Of a stretch of 64,000 bases of DNA, positions 63,208 through 64,000 are shown piece by piece; position 1 is the stretch's first letter; every line of letters begins with the position of its first letter. The translations under genes were made by a program, and so were the position numbers. The stretch is taken from the NCBI GenBank assembly GCA_021780495.1, contig JAJXYO010000026.1:96677-160676 (forward strand), read 5' to 3'. The notes below the pieces were generated by a model. That model was given only the letters and a program-made list of their open reading frames with translations, did no database searches and had not been told where the DNA came from. Source of the DNA: Deltaproteobacteria bacterium. Lineage in GTDB: Bacteria; Desulfobacterota; Desulfuromonadia; Geobacterales; Pseudopelobacteraceae.

Positions 63208-63800
63208 TGGTTAAACGCATCTTTGATCTGTTTTTTGCGATTACCGGCACGGTTTTAATGTTGCCAATTTTTGTTTGTATAGCCCTCTGGATCAAGTTTG
63301 ATTCCGCTGGACCGGTTTTTTTCCGCCAAGAGCGTGTGGGGAGAAGCGGGCAAATATTTCGCATCTTTAAATTCAGGACCATGTGCCTGGATGCTGAGAA
63401 CAAAGGCAGGCTGATTACGGTTGGTGCGGATCCGCGTATTACCCGCTCGGGAATATTTCTACGAAAAACAAAATTAGATGAACTGCCGCAACTTTTGAAC
63501 GTTATTACGGGAGAAATGAGTCTGGTGGGACCACGCCCTGAGGTGCCCAGATATGTGGCTCTGTATCCGGCTCACGTGCGAGATTTAGTGCTTTCCGTGC
63601 CGCCGGGTATTACCGATAATGCCTCGATTGAGTATAAGGACGAAAACGTCATTCTAGGACAAGCTTCAGACCCGGATCGGGCGTATATCGAAGAGGTTAT
63701 GCCGGTGAAACTAAAGTATTATTTGCGGTACGTAGCGGAACGGTCGTTGTGGTTGGATTTTATCCTAATTATACGAACAGTTAAAGCAATCATAAGATAA
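63204..63800 (+). CDS. PglC-like sugar-phosphate transferase (initiating enzyme)
   Basis: A 198-residue monotopic phosphoglycosyl transferase that moves a sugar phosphate to undecaprenyl phosphate, starting the repeat unit. It has one N-terminal re-entrant hydrophobic helix (about 5-28, [21 protein letters not shown]), then [21 protein letters not shown], the catalytic-acid region [29 protein letters not shown] and a C-terminal [13 protein letters not shown] block. The length is that of the short PglC form, not the long WcaJ form. The ATG overlaps the aminotransferase stop. Together with the GNAT and DegT genes this suggests an N-acetylated amino sugar as the first residue. Confidence 0.95.
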   Translation: MMVKRIFDLFFAITGTVLMLPIFVCIALWIKFDSAGPVFFRQERVGRSGQIFRIFKFRTMCLDAENKGRLITVGADPRITRSGIFLRKTKLDELPQLLNVITGEMSLVGPRPEVPRYVALYPAHVRDLVLSVPPGITDNASIEYKDENVILGQASDPDRAYIEEVMPVKLKYYLRYVAERSLWLDFILIIRTVKAIIR

Positions 63801-63841
63801 TAATACAATTCAAATCATGAAGAACGCTCAGGTGCTAGTGT

Positions 63842-64000
63842 TTAGTTGCATAAGTTAGCGATTGTATTTCTGGGCTGCGCGCCACGAACTTCGCGCTTGC
63901 GCCACACAAAAGGGTGGGCAGTTTCGTTATGCCTTTCAACAAAAGCCTCAATGGCTTTTACCAACTGCTCTGTGCTGGTGAAACTGGCTCCTGATAAGGT
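63842..64000 (-). mobile_element. IS630-family transposase, C-terminal end (continues past the window)
   Basis: Read on the minus strand, the last 159 bases encode 52 residues and a stop: they include SFTSTEQLVKAIEAF, VERHNETAHPFVWRKREV and RNTIANLCN. This is the C-terminal end of IS630-type transposases as I know them (FIxxHNxxPxPFxWxxKx). The rest lies beyond the window. The stop codon is at 63842-63844, only 42 bases after the PglC gene, so the element's right end should lie in 63801-63841. Whether the copy is intact is not visible. Confidence 0.82.

Overview
The window looks like a chromosomal segment of a Geobacter-type bacterium (Desulfuromonadota, formerly Deltaproteobacteria). Three things suggest this. 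GEMM-type cyclic-dinucleotide riboswitches sit in front of exported fibronectin-type proteins. There is an OmpB/OmpC-like giant multicopper oxidase next to a monohaem cytochrome. Exported proteins and exopolysaccharide genes are abundant. The genus is inferred from gene content only; no rRNA or other marker gene is present.

Layout. (1) 1-9.4 kb: exopolysaccharide genes (GT4 glycosyltransferases, a hexapeptide acyltransferase, an AsnB-type amidotransferase, a membrane GT2), interrupted by an exported lectin-like/FnIII protein behind a GEMM riboswitch. (2) 9.4-16.4 kb: an orphan radical SAM gene on the minus strand, then two tandem genes for exported FnIII/Ig-like/DUF4082 proteins. These two share a 1950-bp direct repeat with no difference found. 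It covers the end of the promoter, a GEMM riboswitch, the leader and the first 568 codons. (3) 16.7-33 kb: mostly single genes and pairs: a nucleotidyltransferase, a soluble PAS histidine kinase, a STAS protein, a phosphoesterase, a cold-shock protein, a translationally coupled cyclopropane-synthase/flavoprotein pair, pcm-amrS, an XrtA-type FemAB protein, PPK2 and a UPF0182 membrane protein. (4) 33-39.2 kb, minus strand: rpiB-gnd-zwf-pgl-pgi, a complete oxidative pentose phosphate operon with an exported protein gene at its end. (5) 39.7-49.2 kb: a copper/redox export cluster (SCO-like protein, cytochrome c fused to a binding-protein-like domain, FKBP isomerase, Pro/Ala-rich protein, 1943-residue multicopper oxidase). 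(6) 49.6-63.8 kb: a co-directional, visibly AT-richer Wzx/Wzy-type surface polysaccharide cluster: heptosyltransferase, WecB, flippase, methyltransferase, polymerase, five further glycosyltransferases, then GNAT, DegT aminotransferase and a PglC-like initiating transferase. The window ends in the C-terminus of an IS630-family transposase.

How the genes work together. The dominant theme is the cell surface: polysaccharide synthesis plus secreted adhesive or redox proteins. Part of it appears to be set by cyclic dinucleotides. The riboswitch at 2.7 kb resembles the Geobacter cGAMP-responsive GEMM-Ib subclass. The duplicated ones at 10.9 and 14.1 kb look like the ordinary c-di-GMP form. A CRP/FNR-like palindrome precedes each duplicated riboswitch. 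No tRNA, rRNA, CRISPR array or prophage was seen.
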